Under the pieces are notes generated by a model. It was not told where the DNA came from and ran no database searches. It worked only from the letters and a program-made list of their open reading frames with translations. This document shows, piece after piece, positions 35,051 through 44,769 of a stretch of 64,000 bases of DNA; position 1 is the first letter of the stretch, and every line of letters begins with the position of its first letter. Source of the DNA: UBA6244 sp965140775. GTDB taxonomy: Bacteria; Bacteroidota; Bacteroidia; Bacteroidales; F082. The stretch lies in contig OZ223471.1 of assembly GCA_965140775.1 (NCBI GenBank), forward strand, positions 2,108,001 to 2,172,000, written 5' to 3'. A program made the position numbers and the translations under genes.

Positions 35051-35419
35051 TTATTCGTACGGCACCACACCGCTTACGGTTAGGAATTTAATGGTGTCGG
35101 CCTGGCTGCTGCCCATCTTATACACCTTGCCGTCGATGAGCACTTGCAGCGACAGAGCAGAGTTGATGTCTTTGTAGTTACCCGAAACATAAACAATCTC
35201 CCCAAGGTCGGCCATAAATTCGTATTTCCATACATCGCTCGCGCTTTCCGGACTAACTGTCACTTTTACAAGCTCTTGTTGGTCGTTTCGGTATTGCACG
35301 GTGTAGTCAGAAATGGCTCCGTAACCTTTATACGTGACTTTTTTTTGTGTGGTATCGTTGCATGCTGCGGTAATAAGCAAAAGGAGTGCCACAATGACTA
35401 TGTTGATGGTTGATTTCAT
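35051..35419 (-). CDS. Small lipoprotein in the copper operon
   Basis: A 122-residue lipoprotein with lipobox at C20 (ITAAC). The mature part is mostly beta strands: VTYKGYGAISDYTVQYRND, WKYEFMADLGEIVYVSG and LQVLIDGKVYKMGSS. The pattern is like the MmpS-type small beta-sandwich lipoproteins, and I do not recognise a specific family. No Cys, His or Met cluster that would mark a metal site is visible. It sits between the OprC-like receptor gene (10 bp gap) and the MbnP-like gene (20 bp), so it is very likely part of the same operon and may assist receptor or MbnP. Confidence 0.7.
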   Translation of the reverse strand: MKSTINIVIVALLLLITAACNDTTQKKVTYKGYGAISDYTVQYRNDQQELVKVTVSPESASDVWKYEFMADLGEIVYVSGNYKDINSALSLQVLIDGKVYKMGSSQADTIKFLTVSGVVPYE

Positions 35420-35429
35420 GATTTAAGCG

Positions 35430-37769
35430 TTAAAGTTTTACAATGAGGTTGATGTAGCATACCCTGCCCGGTTCCAGATAGGGGGCTTTGGAGCCGATAA
35501 TCCGACGATTCAGATGTTCGTAGTAGTTGGTGTTGAACAAGTTGGAGATGCCTCCATAGATCGTGAGCTGTTCGTTATAACGATAAGCGAGAGTCAGTTC
35601 AACGGTGTTAAATCCGGGCGTGGTGGATTCATAATAGGCTTTACTTACCTTGGCTTGCTCGGCAACGATACGGAAATTAATACCCGGAGTTAATTTCCGT
35701 TTCAGGAAATGGTAGCTAAATGCCAGATTGGCCTCGAAAGGAGGAATTTCCGGTAGTGGGTCGTTCTCGATGGTTTGCTCTCCGGTAACTTGTCCGTTTT
35801 CGATAATTTGCTGAGTAGCTTTCGGGTTCAGCCCCATGGTATAAGCCGCGGATAATGAAGCGTTCCACTTTTTTTCTTCGGGAGTGGAATACAAAAACTC
35901 AAATCCGGTGAGATAAGCCTTGTCGATGTTGATGAATCGCTTCACGCCCAACACACCTTTGGTTTGTGGTTTTACTTCCGACGGCGGAACAATCACGGCT
36001 GAGATATAGTCGGTTACCATGCTGAAAAATACGGAGGTATTTATTTGTCCCCAACGGGAAGTCTTGTAATTCCAGTTGAATTCAATTTCGTGGTTGGCTT
36101 CCGGTTTTAATTGTGGATTGCCCAGATAATCGTAGTTGTCGTATCCCACAGGCAGCAGGGTAATAAACCGTTCGGTCATGTCGGGACTCCTAACGCCCTG
36201 GCCCAATGCCACTCCCAATTGGTTGGCTTGATTAACATGCCAGGTAAGTCCGCCGCTAAAGCTAAAATTGGTGTGGTTGCTCTTGGTGTCGGCATCTTCA
36301 AACACCAGGTCGCCGTTGGTGGCATACCTGAACATGGGGTCGCTGTTGCCTTGGTTCACATCAAGTCGTAAGGAAAGCACCCAGTCGATTTTATTTGTTT
36401 TGAGTTGATATTCAGCAAATAGTCCCAAATTGCTGATGAGCGCGTTGTTCCATAATTCTTCTGTAATCACCGGAAGGTTGGGTTGCATGATCAGACTTTT
36501 ATAACGACTTCCGTCTTTGGAAATTCGTTCAAATCCTGAACCGGCTTCCAGCACACCTTTTCCCAAACGGAAATTGATGGCAATGCGTCCACCCGTATTG
36601 AGTGCCGTGATGTCTGAAATGGCCACGGCCGTATCAGAAAAAGGACGTTGTTTGTTGTCCATCACATGGTGTACGTCGGAGCTGTAGATATTGGCTTTTA
36701 TGAAATTGATGTCGGGGCCAAAACTTGTTCCCAGGTAGTTGAATTCATAGATTTTGGTGTCATCGGTTCGTTCGTCCATGGGCAGGGTGGGGAAGTCGAT
36801 GTTGCGACCCCAGGAGCGGTCGAAGCTCACGAAAAACTGTTGTCCGTCAACGGGTTGAAAGCCAACCTGCCCTTTGGTGTTGTAGGTGTTGGCAGATGCT
36901 TTCATCACGTCGCCGTTGCCGGCTTCATAGTCGCCATATTTGTTCCAGCCGGCAGAAAAACTATAAGCAATCGTTCTGTTGCCGCCATGCAGTTTTATTT
37001 TGGTTTTGTAACCCTGGTAGTTGGTTTGGCCACCTACCAACATGTCCACGTGTGTTTCGTAGCTGTCATGGAAAGCCGGACGACCCGTAATCAATTGAAG
37101 CACACCACCAAATGAGGGGCCGTACTTGAGCGCGTAGGGACCTTTGTAAATGGCGATGTTGTGCAAATCGCTGATGTCCACATGGGCGGTGGCAGGATCC
37201 ATGCGGTTGGGACAACCTCCTTCGATTTTGGTACCGCCATTCAACTGAACGTTTAATTGTGAATACTTAAATCCGCGGATAACCGGATCAACACCCATGG
37301 CACCTTTTCGGATACCACCCACATTGGGTTGGGTGCGAAGGAAATTGCCAATGTCCTGACGGGGAGAGCTTTCTATGGGTTTGATGCCAATGATGGATGT
37401 GGGATAGGGAGTGTCCTTCAATAAATCGCCAAATACTTCCACCTCTTTCAGTTGGGTGGTTTGTTCTTCCAGTTCAATGGTCACCGGATTTTTGCTCATT
37501 TCCGGTGTGATGTCCAGCTTCAATGTGATAAAACCCAGATGGTTGAATTCCAGGGTTTGCTGTGACTTGTCGCTGATGGCCAAACTGAACGAACCATCTG
37601 TAGCGCTAACGGTGGCGGCACCGGTTTCGAGATTAACGATTTGCACCTGAGCAATGGGTTGTTGGTCGTTTTTGTTCACTATCTTACCGGAGATATTACG
37701 GCTTTGACCCAATAAAATAATGGGCAATGCGGTGAATAGAAGGGCTAAAAAGAGAATGGTTTGTTTCAT
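35430..37769 (-). CDS. TonB-dependent receptor, OprC/NosA-like copper receptor
   Basis: A 779-residue outer-membrane receptor. Signal peptide, CarboxypepD_reg-like domain (about 24-102, ISGKIVNKNDQQPIA), plug domain (about 105-230) and a 22-strand barrel ending YINLIVKL. The plug carries C186-x-x-x-M190 in GGCPNRMDPATAH and the barrel H368-x-M370 in SSDVHHVMDNKQ; OprC of Pseudomonas binds copper through CxxxM and HxM, so both parts of that site are present. It heads the run receptor, small lipoprotein, MbnP-like, MbnH-like. A copper-import role is therefore well supported but not proven. Confidence 0.88.
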   Translation of the reverse strand: MKQTILFLALLFTALPIILLGQSRNISGKIVNKNDQQPIAQVQIVNLETGAATVSATDGSFSLAISDKSQQTLEFNHLGFITLKLDITPEMSKNPVTIELEEQTTQLKEVEVFGDLLKDTPYPTSIIGIKPIESSPRQDIGNFLRTQPNVGGIRKGAMGVDPVIRGFKYSQLNVQLNGGTKIEGGCPNRMDPATAHVDISDLHNIAIYKGPYALKYGPSFGGVLQLITGRPAFHDSYETHVDMLVGGQTNYQGYKTKIKLHGGNRTIAYSFSAGWNKYGDYEAGNGDVMKASANTYNTKGQVGFQPVDGQQFFVSFDRSWGRNIDFPTLPMDERTDDTKIYEFNYLGTSFGPDINFIKANIYSSDVHHVMDNKQRPFSDTAVAISDITALNTGGRIAINFRLGKGVLEAGSGFERISKDGSRYKSLIMQPNLPVITEELWNNALISNLGLFAEYQLKTNKIDWVLSLRLDVNQGNSDPMFRYATNGDLVFEDADTKSNHTNFSFSGGLTWHVNQANQLGVALGQGVRSPDMTERFITLLPVGYDNYDYLGNPQLKPEANHEIEFNWNYKTSRWGQINTSVFFSMVTDYISAVIVPPSEVKPQTKGVLGVKRFINIDKAYLTGFEFLYSTPEEKKWNASLSAAYTMGLNPKATQQIIENGQVTGEQTIENDPLPEIPPFEANLAFSYHFLKRKLTPGINFRIVAEQAKVSKAYYESTTPGFNTVELTLAYRYNEQLTIYGGISNLFNTNYYEHLNRRIIGSKAPYLEPGRVCYINLIVKL

Positions 37770-38213
37770 GTGTAATGGTTTATTTAGTAATTCACATGAA
37801 AAAGACCGTAAAAATTCATCAAATCACCGGCGAGTGCAGATGAACAGTGCTTTTTCATTATGTGATATAATGTACAAAAATAGGCATAATGTTTTAAGGT
37901 CTGGTGAAAAATGGGGTATTTTATACTGGTTTCTAAATTGTGGTACTCGATTACCTAAATAGATTTTGGGTGAACCTCTGTCATCTTTAAATTTGTCGGC
38001 TCAAAGCATGACGCGGCGGTCATGAGTGGATAATTCAGCTAATTTTTTTCTGAAAACACTAAACCTCAACTATGATATTTTGCACTAACCATCGGGAAAT
38101 GCTTTCGAAAAGGGTTGAGTGTGTGCTTATTTGTAAGGCTTTTTAAATTAAAACTTTTGGCGTCTGTTTGGCAGGGTGTTATTTAGTAATTTTGCTTTCT
38201 TAATTAGATAATC
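37770..38213. other. Divergent intergenic region between copper receptor and DUF2027 gene
   Basis: 444 bp without a gene. On the minus strand TATTTTTG (37882-37875) is a -7 candidate for the copper operon, leaving a leader of about 100 nt in which a regulator could act. No inverted repeat of a known metalloregulator was recognised. The plus-strand promoter for the next gene is listed separately. Confidence 0.4.
38167..38194 (+). promoter_or_regulatory. Promoter for the DUF2027-Smr gene
   Basis: TTTG (38167-38170) and TAATTTTG (38187-38194) are 16 bp apart. The leader to the ATG at 38214 is about 15 nt. Confidence 0.5.
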
Positions 38214-39284
38214 ATGCGTTTTAAAGTAGGCGACAAGATCAAGTTTTTGAACGAAGTGGGAGGAGGAACAATTGTTTCCATTATTGATCACCGGATGGTG
38301 AAAGTGGAAACGGATGATGGCTTTGAAATGCCGGTGGTTACTTCTAACCTGATTTTAGATTTTCGTTCGGGACAACATGAGGAAGAGGGGAGAACCCAAC
38401 CCAAAACGGCCCTGGAGATTCTCAACACGACCTCCGAACCGGAGATTCCGGCAGTAACTGAAATCAATCCCTGGGGAAAGGTGAAAGAGCAGCCCGGTAT
38501 TTATCTGGCTTATGAACCCCACGAACAGCAATGGTTGCTCACGGGTGGTCTGGATGTGGTGTTGCTCAACAATACCTCCTACGATTTGCTGTTCAGCCTT
38601 TTTTTAATGCAGAATGGTTCTATGCGAGGCATCGATTTCAGTTCGGTTCCGCCCAACTCGAAAATGGTGCTCGAGAGCATCGAACGCGATGATATCGAAA
38701 ATTGGACCAATGGGGTGATTCAGGTGTTGTTTCATGCAGATGAGCCCAAGAAAATTTACATGCCCGCGCACATTACCATTGATGTGAAACCCAACCGGTT
38801 TTTCAAAGAAGGAAGCTATGCCTCAACCAGTATGATGCGCGGCAAATCGTTGATGGTGAATTTAATATCGCAACAAGCTCTGACTGTGGCTTCGGATGAA
38901 GAGGCTGTAAAAAAGTACAACAGCGAGGCATTGCAACAACAGTCGGTGGTGAAAAAGGAAAAGACCTTCATCAGTCAATATAAAACCGGACCAGCGGAGG
39001 CCATCGTGGATTTGCACATTGCCGAATTGGTGGACAACATCAGCGGTATGTCGAGCCACGACATGTTTTCGCTGCAAATGGAGGTGTTTAAGAAAGCCCT
39101 CGACAGCGCCATGAAAAATGACTACGAAAAGGTGACCTTCATCCATGGAGTGGGCAATGGGGTGCTTAAAAATGCGATTATAAAGGCCTTAGACGAATAC
39201 GAAGGTCTGGAAAATAAAATGGCTTCCATCAGCAAATTTGGTGTGGGAGGCCTGGATGTATTGATTAAAACCAACGATGAATAG
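38214..39284 (+). CDS. DUF2027 protein with C-terminal Smr domain
   Basis: A 356-residue cytoplasmic protein. The N-terminal 60 residues (FKVGDKIKFLNEVGGGTIVSI) form an SH3-like barrel, then a beta-rich DUF2027 region to about 220, then a linker and a C-terminal Smr domain with VDLHIAELVDN (about 263) and the IHGVGNGVLK motif (about 309-318). Smr domains cut or nick nucleic acid, and some act on stalled ribosomes or mismatched DNA. This two-domain protein is widespread in Bacteroidota but its role is not known. The gene has its own promoter. Confidence 0.85.
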   Translation: MRFKVGDKIKFLNEVGGGTIVSIIDHRMVKVETDDGFEMPVVTSNLILDFRSGQHEEEGRTQPKTALEILNTTSEPEIPAVTEINPWGKVKEQPGIYLAYEPHEQQWLLTGGLDVVLLNNTSYDLLFSLFLMQNGSMRGIDFSSVPPNSKMVLESIERDDIENWTNGVIQVLFHADEPKKIYMPAHITIDVKPNRFFKEGSYASTSMMRGKSLMVNLISQQALTVASDEEAVKKYNSEALQQQSVVKKEKTFISQYKTGPAEAIVDLHIAELVDNISGMSSHDMFSLQMEVFKKALDSAMKNDYEKVTFIHGVGNGVLKNAIIKALDEYEGLENKMASISKFGVGGLDVLIKTNDE

Positions 39285-39437
39285 CAGTTGTCGAGATGGA
39301 GCCCAATTGACCATCGATTTCTGTAAAAGTCGTTATCTGCTTATAACTATGGACGAACCGACCATGAATAACGCATTGTACCCACACATGTGGGCCTTGT
39401 GATTCGATTCGTCAGAATTCTAATTAAACAAAGTCAA

Positions 39438-42400
39438 ATGAAAAAAATAACTTCTTTTTTCTTTTCCATGCAGACGATGGGAGTACTCATCTTGCTGTTT
39501 GCATTTGCCATAGCCACGGCTACCTTTATCGAAAACGATTATGGTACTGTATCTGCTCAGGCAGTCGTGTTTAAAGCATTGTGGTTTGAGATTCTTCTCG
39601 GACTTCTGGCGGTTAATCTGGTGGGAAATATCATGGTGAATAAACTGTATAAACCACAGAAAATGACTATCTTCGTGTTTCATATCGCTTTCATTGTCAT
39701 TTTGTTGGGGGCGGCCATTACGCGCTTCATCAGCTACGAAGGCGCCATGCACATCCGTCAGGGTGAGGTGGCCAATACCATGCTTTCCGACAATACTTAC
39801 GTGGACATCACCATCACGGATGGCGACCGAAAAAAAATCAGCGAAGAGGAAACACTCATTTCCATACTCACACCCAAAGCATATTCCGACAAGGTAGAGA
39901 TCAATGGAAAATCCTATCATTTTAATTCGGTGAAATATATTCCCAATGCACAGGAAGTGATTACCGACCTGGAATCGGGAGGTTCACCCTATCTGAGTTT
40001 GGTGGCTTCTGCAGGCATGGGTCGTCAGAATCTCTTGATTAAATACGGCGACAACAAATTTTTCGATTCAGGAAACATCAATTTCAGCGACAGCTTCGAC
40101 CCCATGTCGGTGAACGTGAAAATGGAGAACGACCAGCTATTCATCTTCGCTAAGGACGACATCACTACCTTGTCGATGCTTACACAGCAGCGCGACACCT
40201 TGCAAGCCGGATCGTGGTATCCTTTTGAAATGAGGACCTTATACCAACTGCCGCAGGTAAGTTTGGTGATTACCAATTTCTACCTACACGGTGGTGTGGA
40301 TTATGTGGTAGCTCAGGGTAAGGAAGCCTATATGGATGCCCTGGTGGTGGAAGCCACACAAGGCGACCAAAGCAAAACGGTGGTGCTGCGTGGTGGCAAA
40401 GGCTATCAGGGTCAGCCCACGAATTTTAAGCTGGGCGATGCAACCATCAGCATGCAATACGGCGCAAAAGTACTGGAATTGCCTTTTTCGCTGCAATTGG
40501 TTGAATTTCAGTTGGAAAGATATCCCGGATCGCACAGCCCATCGAGCTATGCCAGCGAAGTTATTCTCATCGACACCCATGACAATGTTAAAATGCCCTA
40601 CCGTATTTATATGAACCACGTACTCAACTACAAAGGATACCGGTTTTTTCAGTCTTCCTACGATCAGGATGAGCTGGGAACCATCCTCTCGGTAAATCAC
40701 GATTACTGGGGTACCTTTTTCACCTATGTTGGCTATTTCCTTATGTCATTGGGTATGTTTCTGTCGTTGTTCAACAAAAATTCACGCTTTGCCCATTTGG
40801 GAAGGGTTATCCGTAAACGAACCACCAAAACTGCAAAGGTGGTTGCTACCGGCGCTCTCTTGGTTTCGATGCTGATCTCAGGTCAGGTGATGGCCCAAAT
40901 GAGTCATGTACTTGATCACAACGAGCACCCTTCAGCAGTTGACAAAGCCCAGGCCAAGGCCTTTGGTGAGCTGCTGGTACAATCGCGCGACGGACGTTTG
41001 AAACCCGTGAACACCCTTTCGGGAGAAATCCTCCGTAAGGTATCACGTAAAAGTACCTTCGATGGACAAACTTCCGACCAGGTTTTTCTGGGTATGATGA
41101 GCGATCCCTTGAAATGGCAACAGGTGCCCATGATTAAAATTGGCCATCCTGAAGTAGCTGAAGTATTGGGAATTACAGGCAAATATGCTTCTTACCTGGA
41201 TTTTATCAATCTGGAAGAAGGAACCTATAAGCTGGGAAATTATGTTACCGAAGCTTATGAGAAAAAGCCCGCCGCGCGCAGCAAATTCGACAACGAAGTG
41301 ATGAAGGTGGACGAACGTCTGAACATCTGCTTTATGGTGTATTCGGGCGACATGCTCAAGATTCTTCCCGACCCGTTCGATCCTGATCACCCGTGGTATG
41401 CACCTAATTCTGAATTTGTTGGCATGCCTTCCGAAGATTCATTGTATATTTCTTCCATCGTGCCCTTTTATTTTGAATCGCTCAACAATGGCAACCTGTC
41501 GCAAGCCACCGAACTCCTCAAAGGGATGAATGATTTCCAACAAAAATATGGAAAGAAGATACTGCCCGATCCAACCAAAACCCGCGTGGAGTTGCTTTAC
41601 AACAAGTTGCTTATTTTCGACAACCTCAGTCATATCTATGGTTTGTTGGGTGTGGTACTGCTGATCTTGCTGTTTGTGGAAATGTTTAAATCCTCCAAGG
41701 TGCTGCGTTGGATCATTACGGCTTTTGTGGTGATGGTGATCATCGGTTTTGTTTACCAAACCTTTGGACTGGCGCTTCGTTGGTATATTTCGGGCCACGC
41801 ACCCTGGAGCGATGGTTATGAATCGCTCATTTATATTGGTTGGGTGACATTACTGGCCGGATTGGTTTTCTCAGGTGGTTCTAAAATGACCATTGCCGCC
41901 ACCACAGTGCTCACTTCCATTATCCTGATGGTAGCCCACCTGAGTTGGATGGATCCTGAAGTCACCAATCTGGTACCTGTATTGAAATCCTATTGGCTGA
42001 CCATACATGTGTCGATTATTACCGCCAGTTATGGATTTTTGGCCTTGTCGATGTTGCTGGGATTCCTCAATTTGCTGCTGATGATTTTCAGAAAGGAAAG
42101 CAATACCGAATTGATAGGCCAACGTATTTACGAACTTACTTCCATCAACGAACGTGCGGTGATGGTGGGCTTGTACATGCTGACCATCGGTACATTTTTG
42201 GGTGGTGTGTGGGCCAACGAAAGCTGGGGACGCTATTGGGGCTGGGATCCCAAGGAAACCTGGGCTTTGGTTAGTGTTTTGGTGTATGCTTTTGTGTCGC
42301 ACATGAAATATATGCCCGGCATGAAATCGAGGTTCTCCTATAACTTTGCCACCCTGATTTCATATTTCTCCATCTTGATGACCTATTTTGGCGTGAATTA

Positions 42401-42542
42401 TTACCTCTCGGGAATGCACAGTTACGCCAAGGGTGATCCGGTGCCGGTTCCAACCTTTGTTTATTATACCGTGGCTGTGATACTTCTTGTTTCGGTTGTG
42501 GCCTATGTTCGGGAGAAACAATTGGAACATCGAACCAGATAG
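39438..42542 (+). CDS. Fused ResB-CcsA cytochrome c maturation protein (CcsBA type)
   Basis: The ATG at 39438 (MKKITSFFFSMQTMGVLILL) gives 1034 residues; 16 more codons upstream are open but not hydrophobic-consistent. The first 470 residues are a ResB-like part with three N-terminal helices, a large periplasmic domain and a helix near 440-465. A second signal-like helix (about 475-500, ending QVMAQ) starts the middle periplasmic region. The C-terminal 300 residues are CcsA, with the tryptophan-rich haem motif WGRYWGWDPKETWALVS. System II proteins carry haem outward and attach it to apocytochrome c. The fusion is common in this phylum. The dihaem enzyme at 33067 would need this pathway. Confidence 0.92.
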   Translation: MKKITSFFFSMQTMGVLILLFAFAIATATFIENDYGTVSAQAVVFKALWFEILLGLLAVNLVGNIMVNKLYKPQKMTIFVFHIAFIVILLGAAITRFISYEGAMHIRQGEVANTMLSDNTYVDITITDGDRKKISEEETLISILTPKAYSDKVEINGKSYHFNSVKYIPNAQEVITDLESGGSPYLSLVASAGMGRQNLLIKYGDNKFFDSGNINFSDSFDPMSVNVKMENDQLFIFAKDDITTLSMLTQQRDTLQAGSWYPFEMRTLYQLPQVSLVITNFYLHGGVDYVVAQGKEAYMDALVVEATQGDQSKTVVLRGGKGYQGQPTNFKLGDATISMQYGAKVLELPFSLQLVEFQLERYPGSHSPSSYASEVILIDTHDNVKMPYRIYMNHVLNYKGYRFFQSSYDQDELGTILSVNHDYWGTFFTYVGYFLMSLGMFLSLFNKNSRFAHLGRVIRKRTTKTAKVVATGALLVSMLISGQVMAQMSHVLDHNEHPSAVDKAQAKAFGELLVQSRDGRLKPVNTLSGEILRKVSRKSTFDGQTSDQVFLGMMSDPLKWQQVPMIKIGHPEVAEVLGITGKYASYLDFINLEEGTYKLGNYVTEAYEKKPAARSKFDNEVMKVDERLNICFMVYSGDMLKILPDPFDPDHPWYAPNSEFVGMPSEDSLYISSIVPFYFESLNNGNLSQATELLKGMNDFQQKYGKKILPDPTKTRVELLYNKLLIFDNLSHIYGLLGVVLLILLFVEMFKSSKVLRWIITAFVVMVIIGFVYQTFGLALRWYISGHAPWSDGYESLIYIGWVTLLAGLVFSGGSKMTIAATTVLTSIILMVAHLSWMDPEVTNLVPVLKSYWLTIHVSIITASYGFLALSMLLGFLNLLLMIFRKESNTELIGQRIYELTSINERAVMVGLYMLTIGTFLGGVWANESWGRYWGWDPKETWALVSVLVYAFVSHMKYMPGMKSRFSYNFATLISYFSILMTYFGVNYYLSGMHSYAKGDPVPVPTFVYYTVAVILLVSVVAYVREKQLEHRTR

Positions 42543-42576
42543 CTTAACCTGTGCCACGCGCAGTTGTTTTATAAAG

Positions 42577-42612
42577 AAAAGGAGGTTTCTGAAAAGGAGC
42601 CTCCTTTTTTGT
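42577..42612 (+). terminator. Terminator after the ResB-CcsA gene
   Basis: AAAAGGAGG (42577-42585) pairs with CCTCCTTTT (42600-42608) across a 14-nt loop and is followed by T residues. Confidence 0.7.
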
Positions 42613-42670
42613 ATTATTATCAACCTGGGATAAAAATACTTGTGGACGGATATCGCATTTTTAGGCTCCG

Positions 42671-42789
42671 ACTCCGTTAGGAGTTAAATGTGGGTAGAAT
42701 AATTAGTTGATAGTGTTTCGTCCCGTACGGGACGATACCAATAGCGCAATCATTTGCTTTTCTACCCACATGCAATCCCTGACGGGATT
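42671..42789. repeat. Nested palindromic intergenic element (REP/BIME-like)
   Basis: Four nested parts: ACTCCGTTAGGAGT (42671-42684), the arm ATGTGGGTAGAA (42688-42699) with its exact inverse TTCTACCCACAT (42760-42771), a perfect 16-bp palindrome CGTCCCGTACGGGACG at the centre (42719-42734) and AATCCCTGACGGGATT (42774-42789). The whole can fold into one cruciform-like structure. I recall similar elements with CCGTTAGG/CCCTGACGGG cores in other genomes of this phylum, but cannot verify that here. Confidence 0.8.
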
Positions 42790-43217
42790 CAAATGGGGAC
42801 AGGCAACAAATCAGGGAAAAAATAGTACGGTCGCTCCAAGATAATGGTTGTTCTTTTGAAGTAAAGCAGATTTCCATCAGCATGTTTTCAAAAGTGTGGC
42901 AAGCAGACTGTATTATTCAATGGATATTCATTTATGTGTTGGCGTTTTTTTTGTTTACTGATTTCATTCCGTGGGGATGTTTTCAAAAAGAATTATTGCT
43001 AACTTGTGCCTGCAATAAAACCACATAGTTCTTCTATCTCTTGAAAAAAAACGTCAAAGACAAGGCTTGTAAAGATTAGAAAATAAAGGTGTCAGCCTTA
43101 GAAGACTGTTTTCAAATCAAGCATAGCGAATTATTTGGTGTATTCTTGCGGAGACTAACTTGTGATACAGAATCTTCATGTATTTTAATACATGCAATTG
43201 CTGAAAAATAATTAATT
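42790..43217. other. Intergenic stretch with no recognised feature
   Basis: About 430 bp between the palindromic element and the next gene. No frame of convincing quality, no clear -7 box and no strong hairpin was found. Confidence 0.4.
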
Positions 43218-43601
43218 ATGGGTTTTGCAGAAATAATGATAGCCAGTCTTAAAAACAATGCACTGGCTAAGCGCAAACGGATTTACGACCGTGCCAATCA
43301 ACTTGGCGGTGCTCCCATTCCCATACGAAAACATTATGTGCCACCAACAGCTGAGGAATTGGAAGCTCTGGCAAAAGAGACGAAACGTGTAACACGTGCC
43401 TTGATGTGGAAAAGAGTGATGGCATTGTCCGTTTCCATTGCCATTCTGGGTTTGGTTTTTTATTTACTTTTTCTGTTTTACGAAATGGCAAGTAGCAATC
43501 ATTGGGAAAAATATATCTTCGGAGCCATCTTTGACACCCATTTTTCTCATCATTTCCATTATGCTGATTTTACCCTAATTGAGGGAAATCTGTTGAGCTA
43601 A
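43218..43601 (+). CDS. Small single-span membrane protein of unknown function
   Basis: A 127-residue protein. The N-terminal half is basic and helical with IRKHYVPPTAEELEALAKET; one membrane helix spans about 75-95 (MALSVSIAILGLVFYLLFLF). The tail is rich in histidine and phenylalanine (HFSHHFHYADF). No family recognised. It is flanked by about 600 bp of non-coding sequence upstream and a convergent phytase gene downstream, so it appears to be a single-gene unit. Confidence 0.55.
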   Translation: MGFAEIMIASLKNNALAKRKRIYDRANQLGGAPIPIRKHYVPPTAEELEALAKETKRVTRALMWKRVMALSVSIAILGLVFYLLFLFYEMASSNHWEKYIFGAIFDTHFSHHFHYADFTLIEGNLLS

Positions 43602-43620
43602 CAGCCCAGTTAAATCCCAT

Positions 43621-44748
43621 TTAATGTGGTGGGCAATACAAATCAAACGAGTTGTCTTTGATCAGGTTGGGGTTAACAAGACGAGCGATTTGTTCCCAAG
43701 GAACAATCTTAAAGTTTTGGGGAGCGTCGTTTCCGTTTTCATCCTTGTTGAAACCATCCTGAGCCACAAAGATGCCAAACGGATATTCTGGTCCCAGAGG
43801 TACGTTAATCACATCTATTCCATCCGTTTCTTCCACTGCATCTGTAGTGCCTTTTCCCAGTCGGAAACTAAACAGATACTTGTTTTCGCCTGAACGCTCA
43901 AAAATGGCGTAAGTGTTGTTTCCCTGACTCGAAGCCATCAGATATCCTTTGCCCTCGGCGGCATAATAAATGGTCAGTCCTTCTACATCGTAAACAATGG
44001 CTGAGTTTTCTTCCCCCGACATATTGACCTTCACCCTGGTATCTCCGTCTTCGGGTTCGGCGCCATATTTCCAAATGCCCACGGTTTCTTCTGCAATGTA
44101 CAAATCTCCGGTGAGCCTGTCTGCTACCATGCCTTCTACTTGCGAACCCACATCAAAACTGCGTACCCGTTTTAGCAGGATTTCGTTTTTATTGGCTACC
44201 AATTCCAATTGTGTTAATTCTCCGTCTTTTCCATTGACAAATGCATAAAATCGTCCACTTTTCGGACTTCTGTAAAAGCAAAAACCATATACTTCATTGA
44301 TGTGGATGGAATCGGTAACCGTTGGAACAGGACTTAGGCTTCGGTCGTTTTTGTTGATGATAAACAGGCTTATATCGTTGGAAGTACGGTTGCTGGCACC
44401 CACCAAATCCACAAGGTCGTCGTTCATGGCGAAATTGTGCACAACATCCACATTATTTACCTTGCCCACGGGATAATAGTAGATTTGCTTGCCTTGAAGA
44501 TTGTAAACGGCCAATCCTCCTTTTTTGTTGGTTCCGATAATGGCGCTGTTGGCTTTATTGCAAGGGTTTACCCAAATGGCAGGATCGTCGGCTGCATCTT
44601 CACCGGCCATGGCTGCAATGGGTTCGGTTTCCACTTTGGCCGTAGCAAAAATGGGCGTTTGATTGGATTTGTTATTCTGGAAGTTGCAACTGACTAGCAG
44701 CAGGTTAGCAAGAAAAATGAATGTGGGAATAGTTAAAATTTTCTTCAT
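43621..44748 (-). CDS. Beta-propeller phytase (3-phytase), lipoprotein
   Basis: A 375-residue lipoprotein (lipobox C21, LVSC). The family signature DAADDPAIWVNP is at 51-62. Later conserved elements are IIGTNKKGGLAVYNLQG, FCFYRSPKSGRFYAFVNG, QVEGMVADRLTGDLYIAEE and YPFGIFVAQDGFN near the end. The acidic residues in these loops bind the calcium ions that the propeller phytases use to hydrolyse phytate to lower inositol phosphates. Length matches the family. It is the last gene of a run with a TonB-dependent receptor and a T9SS protein, 21 bp after the receptor. Confidence 0.93.
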   Translation of the reverse strand: MKKILTIPTFIFLANLLLVSCNFQNNKSNQTPIFATAKVETEPIAAMAGEDAADDPAIWVNPCNKANSAIIGTNKKGGLAVYNLQGKQIYYYPVGKVNNVDVVHNFAMNDDLVDLVGASNRTSNDISLFIINKNDRSLSPVPTVTDSIHINEVYGFCFYRSPKSGRFYAFVNGKDGELTQLELVANKNEILLKRVRSFDVGSQVEGMVADRLTGDLYIAEETVGIWKYGAEPEDGDTRVKVNMSGEENSAIVYDVEGLTIYYAAEGKGYLMASSQGNNTYAIFERSGENKYLFSFRLGKGTTDAVEETDGIDVINVPLGPEYPFGIFVAQDGFNKDENGNDAPQNFKIVPWEQIARLVNPNLIKDNSFDLYCPPH

Positions 44749-44769
44749 CTTTATATTGATTGGTGATTG

